From CAWBCI01 sp963787195 (GTDB lineage Bacteria; Bacteroidota; Bacteroidia; Bacteroidales; JAGOPY01), in the NCBI GenBank assembly GCA_963787195.1, contig CAWBCI010000060.1, positions 1-64,000 on the forward strand: DNA of 64,000 bases, in the 5' to 3' direction. Positions 19,171 to 26,898 of the stretch are shown piece after piece. The first letter of the stretch is position 1. Each line of letters starts with the position of its first letter. Both the position numbers and the translations under genes were made by a program. The notes beneath the pieces are model-generated. The model ran no database searches. It saw only the letters and a program-made list of their open reading frames with translations, and was not told the origin of the DNA.

Positions 19171-20109
19171 ATGAAAACTCAAAAATTGCTATTCATCATC
19201 TCATTAATCTCGACCTTACTTTTAAGTATTAACGGATTTACTCAAACTCAAATGAAATACAATAAATTAACTCCCGAAGAAGAAAGTGTTATTATAGATA
19301 AGGGGACTGAAAGACCCTGGTCAGGTAAATATGTTGATTTTAAAGAAGACGGAACATATACCTGCAAAAGATGCGGAGCCCCGCTCTATCGTTCCGATGC
19401 TAAATTTGATTCTCATTGCGGCTGGCCCAGTTTTGACGATGCCATACCGGGTGCCGTTAAAAAGATTCCGGATGCCGACGGAATGCGTACCGAAATTGTT
19501 TGTGCCAATTGTGGCGCCCACCTGGGACATGTGTTTACCGGAGAAGGATTTACCCCGAAGGACACCCGTTATTGCGTAAATTCAGTTTCGCTGGACTTTA
19601 CACCGGCTGTCAAGGCAGAAGAAAAAACTACCGATACCGCCTATTTTGCCGGAGGATGTTTCTGGGGGACAGAATATTTCCTGCAAAAGGAGAAAGGTGT
19701 CAAATCCACCACGGTTGGTTATATGGGTGGAAAAATTGCCAATCCCACTTACCGTGAAGTTTGCTATGATAATACGGGCTATGCAGAGACCGTTCAGGTA
19801 GTTTTCGACCCGAAAGTCATCAGCTATGAGCAGCTTGCAAAATATTTCTTCGATATACACGATCCCACACAGGTTGACCGGCAGGGCCCGGATGTGGGTG
19901 ATCAGTATCGTTCTGAGATCTTCTATGTGGATGAAAATCAGAAGCAGGCAGCCCAAAAGCTTATCAAGCAGCTGGAAAATAAAGGTTATAAAGTAGCCAC
20001 CATACTATCGAAAGCGGATAAATTCTGGCCGGCCGAAGATTACCACCAGGATTATTATGAGCACAAGGGCGGAACACCCTATTGCCACAGATATACGGAC
20101 CGCTTCTAG
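19171..20109 (+). CDS. msrBA: Exported MsrB-MsrA fusion, methionine sulfoxide reductase
   Basis: 312 residues. An N-terminal signal peptide (MKTQKLLFIISLISTLLLS) is followed by MsrB (about 30-150): zinc-binding pairs 'CKRCGAPL' and 'CANCGAHLGHVF', substrate motif 'HCGWPSF' and catalytic 'RYCVNSVSL'. MsrA follows (about 155-312) with catalytic 'GCFWGTE', 'YHQDYYEH' and a C-terminal Cys ('TPYCHRY'). The two domains repair the R and S forms of methionine sulfoxide. The usual fusion order in bacteria is MsrA-MsrB; here it is B then A. Export places repair in the envelope, complementing the exported peroxiredoxin at 11043. A periplasmic reductant is needed but not found nearby. Confidence 0.95.
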   Translation: MKTQKLLFIISLISTLLLSINGFTQTQMKYNKLTPEEESVIIDKGTERPWSGKYVDFKEDGTYTCKRCGAPLYRSDAKFDSHCGWPSFDDAIPGAVKKIPDADGMRTEIVCANCGAHLGHVFTGEGFTPKDTRYCVNSVSLDFTPAVKAEEKTTDTAYFAGGCFWGTEYFLQKEKGVKSTTVGYMGGKIANPTYREVCYDNTGYAETVQVVFDPKVISYEQLAKYFFDIHDPTQVDRQGPDVGDQYRSEIFYVDENQKQAAQKLIKQLENKGYKVATILSKADKFWPAEDYHQDYYEHKGGTPYCHRYTDRF

Positions 20110-20208
20110 GACGGGAAAGTCTGTTTTCCCTGTACTGCATTCCCTTGTATTCCTCAAATCATCTTTTATAGCGATGACTGTAATTGAAATTTCACGTAAT
20201 TTGCAGTT

Positions 20209-21087
20209 ATGGGAAAAAGAACTTTTGAAAGAAGATCAACCGGAATACTGATTACAGTCCTGGCATATGCTATTGCATTATTTATCGGAATATTAACTGC
20301 CCGGATGCAGGGCGGAGTGCATCCCCTGGTGCAGATTGCCGTAGCCGACCTGGCAGCGACCTGCGTGATTTTCATCTTTTCGGTGATCTTCAATAACTCC
20401 AGCATGTATGATCCCTACTGGAGCCTTAAACCCGGCGTCATTGCCATCTTTTACCTTTTTGTCTACTATCCCGGGGCCGTACCGCTCCGGCAAATCCTGA
20501 CTGCCCTGGTCATTATATTATACAGTATTCGTCTGACTTCCAATTTCTACCGCCAATGGCCCGGTTTAGTGCATGAGGATTGGAGATACAGGGATTTCCG
20601 GAAAAATTTCCCAAAACTTTATTGGGTCATTAGTTTTTTGGGGATACACTTCTTCCCGACTTTAATGGTATACCTGGGATGTATCGCGATGTACCCGGCA
20701 ATGGCAACCGGCACAGCTGCATTCAACTGGCTGGATGTAGCCGGATTAAGTGTTATAAGCGGGGCCATCCTGCTGGCATTCGTTGCGGATGAACAGATGC
20801 TGGACTTCAGAAAAGATCCTGCAAACCAGGGAAAACTGATGAACAGAGGATTATGGAAATATAGCCGGCATCCCAATTACCTGGGGGAGATCATGACCTG
20901 GTGGGGACTCTTTTTGATTGCGCTGGCTTCAGGACAGGGCTTTCTTTGGACGGGAATTGGCGCCCTGGTCATCACCCTCATGTTCGTGTTTATTTCCATC
21001 CCCCTGATGGATAAACACTCACTCTACCGCAATGGTTTTGACATATATAAACAGAAAACACCTGCACTGATACCCTTTCGTTTTTAA
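20209..21087 (+). CDS. DUF1295 / steroid 5-alpha-reductase-like membrane protein
   Basis: 292 residues with about seven hydrophobic segments. The C-terminal signature 'GLWKYSRHPNYLGEIMTWWG' is the NADPH-binding hallmark of the DUF1295 family, related to steroid 5-alpha-reductases and isoprenylcysteine methyltransferases. 'YDPYWSLKPGV' near residue 65 is also conserved. The substrate is unknown; members are thought to reduce lipid double bonds. It begins 99 bases after the Msr fusion and could be co-transcribed. Confidence 0.85.
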   Translation: MGKRTFERRSTGILITVLAYAIALFIGILTARMQGGVHPLVQIAVADLAATCVIFIFSVIFNNSSMYDPYWSLKPGVIAIFYLFVYYPGAVPLRQILTALVIILYSIRLTSNFYRQWPGLVHEDWRYRDFRKNFPKLYWVISFLGIHFFPTLMVYLGCIAMYPAMATGTAAFNWLDVAGLSVISGAILLAFVADEQMLDFRKDPANQGKLMNRGLWKYSRHPNYLGEIMTWWGLFLIALASGQGFLWTGIGALVITLMFVFISIPLMDKHSLYRNGFDIYKQKTPALIPFRF

Positions 21088-21379
21088 ATAAGACAAATAG
21101 AATTGTTTCTCATACGGTACATTTCTTCTAATGTTGTAAAAGCCGTTTAGGCTGACCACCTTTCGCCGCACTAAATTGACCACATTATTTGCCTTTCAAT
21201 CAATACAATGAACTGGTCAACTTGCTCCGGCCAGATTGGTCAGTTTGACCGGCTTTTGCTGATATGATGATGAGCTGATGTAAGGATAAGGAAATGTGGG
21301 GATTTGATTTTTTTTGGATTTTGGAATTTGGAATTTATTTGGTTTTTGGGATTTGTTTTTTGGGATTTCACAATCTATT

Positions 21380-21470
21380 CTACCGCGCAATCAGCACCTT
21401 CCCTGTCGCCATCTTTTTTCCTTCCAGGAATATCGTAACAAAACCAGCTTGTCGTCGATTTATCATCTTA
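21380..21470 (-). pseudogene. Remnant of a T9SS C-terminal sorting domain, copy 1
   Basis: Read on the minus strand this noncoding stretch ends 'QAGFVTIFLEG' then 'KKMATGKVLIAR' and a stop, the typical last strands of a T9SS type A domain. No complete gene precedes it. It is therefore the tail of a lost surface-protein gene in the opposite orientation. The rest of the 506-base gap (21088-21593) holds low-complexity TTTTGGGATTT sequence. Confidence 0.55.
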
Positions 21471-21593
21471 CCCAAATGGTATTTATTTTGTAAGTTTGAT
21501 CATCGATAATAAAATGGTAGAAACTAAAAAATTATCCAAAAGCAAATAATAATATTTAATATTATTTTCAAACTAAATAAAAATTTCAGACCC

Positions 21594-23129
21594 ATGCAAA
21601 TGAGATTATCTGTGCTTATAGTACTTCTCCTTGCTTCAATATCAAGCAAAGCCCAGGACTGGCCGAAAGTATATGGCAACAACATTATGGCCCTGGGATA
21701 TAAAATTATGGAAAACTATGACCACGGATATCTCATTTGCGGGTCTATTATGAAAGATGGTAGCACCTTTAAATACGGTTGGATCATCAAAACGGATATT
21801 AATGGAAATGTACTATGGGATAGGAAATTCGGAGACTCTTACCGGGAAGATTATTTCCTGGATATGGATAAAACCGAAGACAATGGCTGGATAATTAGTG
21901 GGGTTACATCTCAATTGGATATTATGAATGATCCTGTCTTTGTTAAATTAAATACTTGTGGAGAAATAGAATGGTGTAAAATTTATCCTTCATACGGATT
22001 TAATGCCGGGAACAGTGTCATCTCTTTAGATAATGGTGATTTTCTGGGTATGTTAAGATATTATGGTGATGATGGGCAAAACTATAGGATAAGCCTTGTA
22101 AAGATGGATGCAAATGGCGAACCATTGTGGATAAAAAATCTGGCTCAGCAAGACACTGTAGCACACAATGAGGATGGTTATAATTTATACCTTACTCCAG
22201 ATAGCAATTATTTAGTTACTTGTAGAACTTTTAATCCGGTTCTGGAGCCTTTTTTTATTAAAACGGATACATCAGGTGAGGAATTATGGAATCTTTGTTG
22301 GTCTAGTGGCACAGGAGGCAGGGCCTATCAAACCGCTATGAATACGGAAGGTATATTATATAGTGCTACTGGTTTAAGATTTCCTGAAAAACCAAAGATA
22401 CCCTATATTCTAAAATTTAATGAAAATGGTCAGGCTATTGATCAGTATTCTTTAATGGGTGATACAATTGAATCGGGAAATGTTAAGTCATTGTTATTAG
22501 ATAGTGATACATCAATGATTGCCGGACTAACTTGGACCCAGGATCCAAATTTAAGTACCGGTTTCAGTGATATATTAAGGATTGATACATTAGGAAATAC
22601 CATATTAAGAAGACAACTCATTGATCAGAATCGCTCACCGGAATGTATTGTTAAAACATTTGATTCAAAATATTTGGCACTTGGAATTTATGCAATCGGT
22701 GGCAACTGGGACATCTACCTTTGGAAGTTAAATCAGGATCTGCAGGATGATACCTTATCAACCCAAACCCTTACTTATGACAGCCTTTGTCCTTATCCCA
22801 TCGTAAACGATACCCTGGCGCTTGATTGCGGCCTGTTTGTCGATATTAAAGAGATTCCAACCCAGGAACAATATGAAAGTACCATCCGTATATCACCCAA
22901 TCCCGCCAAAGACTGGATCGTGCTTAATTTGCCGGAAGGAAATTACTCAACGCCGGTAGAATTGTCAATATACAACCTATTCGGGCAGGAGGTTAAAACC
23001 CAGCTCACCCGGGCACAGGACCGCAACATAAGCCTCAATATTTCAGATTTAAGCCCGGGGCTTTACATAGCCGTGATAAAAAGTCACGGAAATAAGCTTA
23101 TGAAAGGGAAGTTTATTGTTGAGCGTTAA
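21594..23129 (+). CDS. T9SS-sorted beta-propeller-like surface protein, paralog 1
   Basis: 511 residues from the ATG at 21594 (a second ATG two codons on is also possible). A signal peptide ends near 'SSKAQ'. The body has repeated 'hhKTDxxGxxhW' units ('IIKTDINGNVLWDRKFG', 'LVKMDANGEPLWIKNL', 'FIKTDTSGEELWNL'), usual in predicted beta-propeller secreted proteins. Residues about 430-511 are a T9SS type A sorting domain ('IRISPNPAKDWIVLNLPEG', 'DLSPGLYIAVI', 'KGKFIVER'). The first 190 and last 135 residues are nearly identical to the next gene, while about 200-375 differ strongly. The function is unknown. Confidence 0.88.
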   Translation: MQMRLSVLIVLLLASISSKAQDWPKVYGNNIMALGYKIMENYDHGYLICGSIMKDGSTFKYGWIIKTDINGNVLWDRKFGDSYREDYFLDMDKTEDNGWIISGVTSQLDIMNDPVFVKLNTCGEIEWCKIYPSYGFNAGNSVISLDNGDFLGMLRYYGDDGQNYRISLVKMDANGEPLWIKNLAQQDTVAHNEDGYNLYLTPDSNYLVTCRTFNPVLEPFFIKTDTSGEELWNLCWSSGTGGRAYQTAMNTEGILYSATGLRFPEKPKIPYILKFNENGQAIDQYSLMGDTIESGNVKSLLLDSDTSMIAGLTWTQDPNLSTGFSDILRIDTLGNTILRRQLIDQNRSPECIVKTFDSKYLALGIYAIGGNWDIYLWKLNQDLQDDTLSTQTLTYDSLCPYPIVNDTLALDCGLFVDIKEIPTQEQYESTIRISPNPAKDWIVLNLPEGNYSTPVELSIYNLFGQEVKTQLTRAQDRNISLNISDLSPGLYIAVIKSHGNKLMKGKFIVER

Positions 23130-23509
23130 TTGGAGAATCCACTCAAATCAACCACCTGATTCCTATGTAATCTAGCCAGTTTTTACTAGCGATAATTAGG
23201 ATGATGAAGTGGTTATTATCAAGCGGAAAATGCACCTACATCTTCATCGAATAATTATTTGAGTTCAAAAAATAATTCCTGACTTTTGAGCGGAATTCGG
23301 TGGTCACTATTACCGGAAATTGCAATAGGGTATTTAATGAAAATGTTAGGAGGACTCTATTAAAAATTTGACCTCCATCAACAGTTTTTGATTTGCTGAT
23401 ATGAGGATGAGCTGATGTGAGGATAAGGAAATGTGGGGATTAGATTTTTTTTGGATTTTGGAATTTATTTGATTTTTGGGATTTGTTTTTTGGGATTTCA
23501 CAATCTATT

Positions 23510-23600
23510 CTACCGCGCAATCAGCACCTTCCCTGTCGCCATCTTTTTTCCTTCTCAAAATATCGTAACAAAATCAGCTTGTTGTCGATTTATCATCTTA
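23510..23600 (-). pseudogene. Remnant of a T9SS C-terminal sorting domain, copy 2
   Basis: Duplicate of the remnant at 21380-21470. It still reads 'KKMATGKVLIAR' before the stop but has an in-frame TGA where copy 1 has CTG ('VTIF' then stop), so it is further decayed. It is carried along by the tandem duplication. The 606-base gap 23130-23735 otherwise holds duplicated flanks and a short unique spacer. Confidence 0.5.
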
Positions 23601-23735
23601 CCCAAATGGTATTTATTTTGTAAGTTTGATCGTTGATAATAAAATGGTAGAAACTTAAAAATTATCAAAATCAAAATAATGATAATGTTTAATTAACAAT
23701 TAGCCCGACTTTTTAAATAATTATATATTACAATT

Positions 23736-25277
23736 ATGTCAATTTTTAAGAATACAATAATTCTTATTTTTCTCACATTTATATGTAAGACCGGCTTTTC
23801 TCAAAATTGGCCGAAAGTATATGGAAACAACATAATGGCCCTGGGTTATAAAATTATGGAAAACTATGACCATGGATATCTCATTTGCGGGTCTGTTATG
23901 AAAGATGGCAGCACCTTTAAATACGGTTGGGTCATCAAAACCGATATTAACGGAAATGTACTATGGGACCGGAAATTCGGAGACTCTTACCGGGAAGATT
24001 ATTTCCTGGATATGGATAAAACCGAAGACAATGGCTGGATAATTAGTGGGGTTACATCTCAATTGGATATTATGAATGATCCTGTCTTTGTTAAATTAAA
24101 TACTTGTGGAGAAATAGAATGGTGTAAAATTTATCCTTCATACGGATTTAATGCCGGGAACAGTGTCATCTCTTTAGATAATGGTGATTTTCTGGGTATG
24201 TTAAGATATTATGGTGATGATGGGCAAAACTTTAGGATGAGCCTTGTAAAGATGGATGCAAATGGCGAACCATTGTGGATAAAAAATCTGGCTCAGCAAG
24301 ACACTGCAGCACACAATGAGGATGGTTATTATTTATATCGTACTCCCGATAGCAATTATTTGGTTACAGGAAGAACTTTCAATCCAACAATCAGACCTTA
24401 TTTGATTAAGACTGATACATCCGGCAATGAAATTTGGGATATAGATTGGCCGCTTGGTACCGGTGGTTATGCAGGTCAATCGTCTTTCACTTCAGATAAT
24501 ATGATCTATAATGCCTCCCATCTTAAATTCCCAGATCATCCAAAAGTGCCCTATTTACTTAAGTTATCTGAGGATGGTGAAAAAATAGATCAATACCCGT
24601 TAATGGGCGATACTATCGAAAATGGTGGAGCTGAAACTATTTATTTACTAAATGATTCCACTTTGTATACTGGTATTACATGGACAGATGATCCTCTTTT
24701 ACAATACGGATATAGTGATATTCTTAAAACGGATACATTAGGCAGTCTTAAAATTCAACGAAGATTAATAGACGGAATGTTTCCACCCAGTTGTATAACC
24801 GAAACAACTGATTCGAATATACTTGTACTTGGATTCTATCCTGTCGGTGGCAACTGGGACATCTACCTTTGGAAAATGAATCAGGATTTACAGGATGATA
24901 CCTTATCAACCCAAACCCTTACCTATGACAGCCTTTGCCCTTATCCCATCGTAAACGATACCCTGGCCCTTGATTGCGGCTTGTTTGTCGATATCAAAGA
25001 TATCCCTACCCAGGAGCAATATGAAAGCACCATCCGTATATCACCCAATCCCGCCAAAGACTGGATAGTGCTTAATTTGCCGGAAGGCAATTACTCAAAT
25101 CCGGTAGAATTGTCAATATACAACCTATTCGGGCAGGAGGTCAAAACCCAGCTCACCCGGGCACAAAACCACAACATAAGCCTTAATATTTCAGATTTAA
25201 GCCCGGGGCTTTATATAGCCGTGATAAAAGGGTCAGGTTCCAGGATGATGAAAGGGAAGTTTATCGTGGTGCGTTAA
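23736..25277 (+). CDS. T9SS-sorted beta-propeller-like surface protein, paralog 2
   Basis: 513 residues. Its signal peptide (MSIFKNTIILIFLTFICKTGFSQ) differs from that of paralog 1. The chain then becomes almost identical from 'WPKVYGNNIMALGYKIMENY' to about residue 190. Residues about 200-375 diverge ('YAGQSSFTSDNMIYNASHL' against 'RAYQTAMNTEGILYSATGL') while keeping the fold pattern. The final 135 residues, including the T9SS domain ('SPNPAKDWIVLNLPEG'), are again nearly identical. This mosaic indicates gene conversion at both ends or selection for variation in the middle. The role is unknown; surface exposure is expected. Confidence 0.88.
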   Translation: MSIFKNTIILIFLTFICKTGFSQNWPKVYGNNIMALGYKIMENYDHGYLICGSVMKDGSTFKYGWVIKTDINGNVLWDRKFGDSYREDYFLDMDKTEDNGWIISGVTSQLDIMNDPVFVKLNTCGEIEWCKIYPSYGFNAGNSVISLDNGDFLGMLRYYGDDGQNFRMSLVKMDANGEPLWIKNLAQQDTAAHNEDGYYLYRTPDSNYLVTGRTFNPTIRPYLIKTDTSGNEIWDIDWPLGTGGYAGQSSFTSDNMIYNASHLKFPDHPKVPYLLKLSEDGEKIDQYPLMGDTIENGGAETIYLLNDSTLYTGITWTDDPLLQYGYSDILKTDTLGSLKIQRRLIDGMFPPSCITETTDSNILVLGFYPVGGNWDIYLWKMNQDLQDDTLSTQTLTYDSLCPYPIVNDTLALDCGLFVDIKDIPTQEQYESTIRISPNPAKDWIVLNLPEGNYSNPVELSIYNLFGQEVKTQLTRAQNHNISLNISDLSPGLYIAVIKGSGSRMMKGKFIVVR

Positions 25278-25381
25278 TAGGGGAATCCACTCAAATCAAC
25301 CACCTGATTCCTATGTAATCTAGCCAGTTTTTACTAGCGATAATTAGGATGATGAAGTGGTTATTATCAAGCGGAAAATGC

Positions 25382-25649
25382 TGGTAATACCAGCGAAAAA
25401 TGCATTATAGCAAAGATAAATTGCAAACAACAGGTAAGTTGGTGGTGGGTAGATAAGGATTAATAAATCCGCCACCCCCCTTTCTCCCCCTACCCAATAT
25501 CTTCGTATTGTTTTAGGATTGTCCTCCAGAGCGGCCTTATTCCGCCCTGAAAACCATAAGCCCGAAAAACAGCTCAGAATAGCCATTCCAGAAAAAAAGT
25601 ATCTAAATCCAAGCCCTAACCGGACTCGAATTACAGATAGAGAAGTAAC
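25382..25649. other. Intergenic stretch without a recognisable gene
   Basis: Between the duplication and the palindrome upstream of mntA I see only a weak minus-strand ORF with no recognisable domain, and low-complexity GGTGG/CCCCC tracts. Nothing functional is supported. Confidence 0.4.
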
Positions 25650-25745
25650 GATGTAACGATATCAAACGATGTCACGATATCACGAGGTGATTTTCCATTT
25701 AATTCGACATTTCGATATTTCGTGATATCGCTACCTCGTTACATC
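25650..25745. repeat. Nested palindrome upstream of the toxin-antitoxin pair
   Basis: Outer arms GATGTAACGA (25650-25659) and TCGTTACATC (25736-25745) are exact reverse complements. Inner arms CGATATCACGA (25675-25685) and TCGTGATATCG (25720-25730) are also exact. A related palindrome lies downstream of the pair at 26713-26790, sharing the core CGAGGTGAT...CCATTTAAT. Confidence 0.75.
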
Positions 25746-25766
25746 CAAAACATCAATCCTGTTTAT

Positions 25767-25774
25767 TATATTTG
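25767..25774 (+). promoter_or_regulatory. -7 promoter element of mntA
   Basis: TATATTTG matches TAnnTTTG and ends only four bases before the ATG at 25779, implying a leaderless or near-leaderless transcript. It rules out the in-frame start at 25722, which would lie upstream of the promoter. Confidence 0.45.
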
Positions 25775-25778
25775 TATT

Positions 25779-26081
25779 ATGAATCCGGTTCAGGAAAATA
25801 TTGAAAATATCAAGGTTCTCTGCATAAAACATCATGTGGGGAAGTTATTTGTTTTCGGTTCAGTGGCAAGTTCGACCATGAAACCGGAAAGCGATATCGA
25901 TTTCCTTGTCTCTTTCAAGAAAATGAAACTGGAAGATTATGCTGATAATTATTTTGATTTTAAATTCTCTTTAGAAGACTTATTCAAGAGGGATGTTGAC
26001 CTTCTTGAAGAACAAGCCTTAAAAAATCCTTATCTACTTAAATCCATAAATTCCACCAAACAATTGGTTTATGAATCCTGA
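25779..26081 (+). CDS. mntA: MntA-type minimal nucleotidyltransferase, antitoxin
   Basis: 100 residues from the ATG at 25779. The nucleotidyltransferase signature GS-x10-DxD is complete ('GSVASSTMKPESDIDFLV'), so catalysis should be intact. In characterised MntA-HepT systems this enzyme AMPylates a tyrosine of the HEPN toxin and neutralises it. The stop codon overlaps the start of the HEPN gene by 11 bases, the usual translational coupling for these pairs. The nearby promoter supports this start over the longer frame from 25722. Flanking palindromes suggest the pair moves or is maintained as a cassette. Confidence 0.9.
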   Translation: MNPVQENIENIKVLCIKHHVGKLFVFGSVASSTMKPESDIDFLVSFKKMKLEDYADNYFDFKFSLEDLFKRDVDLLEEQALKNPYLLKSINSTKQLVYES

Positions 26082-26409
26082 TATCCAGGCATGCTTATAC
26101 GATATTCTTCAATCCGTTGAAGAGATTGATGCGTATTTCGGGGGTAAGCCCAAAGTCTTCAAAGAATTTGAGAATGATATTAGAACCAGGAGAGCTGTTG
26201 AGAGGAACCTGGAAATTATAGGTGAGGCCGTGAATCGAATATTAAAAACGGATCCGAAAATTGATCTCACAAATTCAAGAAAAATTGTTGATGCCCGAAA
26301 CAGGATCATTCATGGTTATGATACAATTACGGTGGAAGTGATCTGGGGGATCATTATCAATCATTTACCCCTGCTGAAGCAAGAGGTCGCTTCTTTATTG
26401 AAAGAATAG
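26071..26409 (+). CDS. hepT: HepT-type HEPN ribonuclease toxin (DUF86)
   Basis: 112 residues, all-helical DUF86/HEPN family. The catalytic motif R-x4-H-x-Y is intact ('RNRIIHGYD', about residues 78-86); the Arg and His form the RNase site and the Tyr is the residue AMPylated by MntA in studied homologues. 'RRAVERNLEIIGEAVNRI' is the conserved helix typical of the family. It overlaps mntA by 11 bases. Toxicity and RNA target cannot be read from the sequence. Confidence 0.9.
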   Translation: MNPDIQACLYDILQSVEEIDAYFGGKPKVFKEFENDIRTRRAVERNLEIIGEAVNRILKTDPKIDLTNSRKIVDARNRIIHGYDTITVEVIWGIIINHLPLLKQEVASLLKE

Positions 26410-26413
26410 TGTT

Positions 26414-26557
26414 ATGCTTGTAAAAGGAGTTGGCACTTTTAGGGTAACAAAAGGTAAAGCAGATTTTCTCAACGGTGCTTCTGGATCATCCTTATCAATG
26501 GTAAAAGGATTTATTAATTGGGGTATGGAAAAAAGAAAGGAGGAAGTGAAAAAATGA
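26414..26557 (+). CDS. Possible small protein, 47 residues
   Basis: ATG at 26414, five bases after the hepT stop. It encodes 47 residues beginning 'MLVKGVGTFRVTKGK' and ending in a basic stretch 'EKRKEEVKK'. Its TGA overlaps the ATG of the next small ORF (ATGA). No family is recognised. Position and overlap suggest translation, but chance is not excluded. Confidence 0.35.
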   Translation: MLVKGVGTFRVTKGKADFLNGASGSSLSMVKGFINWGMEKRKEEVKK

Positions 26558-26736
26558 TTGTACTTAAAATTATTGTGGGAGTTTTATTGATTATTATAGG
26601 TATTTTGTTTTTAATAAAGGAAAATGAACTACCCCGCTGCAAGCAACGGGGTATCTTAAGGAAATATCTCTTATTCGTCTCAAGAGACGGGGAATTGAGT
26701 CCCATCAGATCCCGATATTACGATGTCACGAGGTGA
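26554..26736 (+). CDS. Possible small membrane peptide truncated by a repeat
   Basis: 60 codons starting at the ATGA overlap. The first 25 residues form one hydrophobic helix (MIVLKIIVGVLLIIIGILFL). From residue 26 onward the coding sequence is the hairpin repeat copy B, which supplies a basic tail ('PRCKQRGILRK'). It may be a membrane protein whose original C-terminus was replaced by repeat insertion. Expression is uncertain. Confidence 0.3.
   Translation: MIVLKIIVGVLLIIIGILFLIKENELPRCKQRGILRKYLLFVSRDGELSPIRSRYYDVTR
26630..26717. repeat. Composite hairpin repeat, copy B (left half)
   Basis: Terminal hairpin TACCCCG/CGGGGTA (26630-26653), then TCTCTT/AAGAGA, then GACGGGGAATTGAGTCCCATC leading into GATCCCGA. 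It matches the left half of copy A closely; the right half is absent and the palindrome of the toxin-antitoxin region follows directly. Confidence 0.7.
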
Positions 26737-26790
26737 TGTTCCATTTAATGCGAAATTTCGACATTTCGTGATATCGCAACATCGTTAAAT
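26713..26790. repeat. Palindromic repeat downstream of the toxin-antitoxin pair
   Basis: CGATGTCACGA (26721-26731) pairs with TCGTGATATCG (26766-26776) with one G-T mismatch. The core CACGAGGTGAT and CCATTTAAT matches the palindrome at 25650-25745 upstream of mntA, in the same orientation. Confidence 0.7.
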
Positions 26791-26791
26791 C

Positions 26792-26822
26792 AAAAAAGCC
26801 CCGATAAAATCGGGGCTTTTTT
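26792..26822 (+). terminator. Rho-independent terminator
   Basis: A-run, GCCCCGAT stem, three-base loop, ATCGGGGC stem and a six-T run. It closes the toxin-antitoxin/small-ORF region 77 bases before the esterase gene. Confidence 0.85.
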
Positions 26823-26898
26823 GCCTTCTCCCTAAACTTATGCCAAACCTGAACATATCAATTTTGTATTTGTTTCGTTTTCATAATTATAAATCAGG

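Larger units (their letters stand above)
21256..23233 (+). repeat. Tandem duplication, unit 1
   Basis: This segment of about 1,978 bases recurs at 23393-25381. The match begins at TTGCTGATATGA, spans the 5' noncoding region, the whole T9SS gene and about 100 bases of 3' noncoding DNA, and ends at AAGCGGAAAATGC. A unique spacer (23234-23392) separates the units. Confidence 0.85.
23393..25381 (+). repeat. Tandem duplication, unit 2
   Basis: Second copy of the unit at 21256-23233, about 1,989 bases. Noncoding flanks and both ends of the gene are nearly identical to unit 1; several hundred bases in the gene 5' part are identical without interruption. Divergence is concentrated in the middle of the gene. 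Confidence 0.85.

Noticed and set aside
21294..21509. Plus-strand ORF in the duplicated intergenic DNA, also at 23433-23636
   Set aside because: It lies antisense to the T9SS remnant and translates low-complexity TTTTGGGATTT sequence; duplication explains its conservation.
25344..25586. Minus-strand ORF of 80 codons after the duplication
   Set aside because: No family, low-complexity GGTGG/CCCCC base content and overlap with duplicated noncoding DNA; no promoter or start signal seen.
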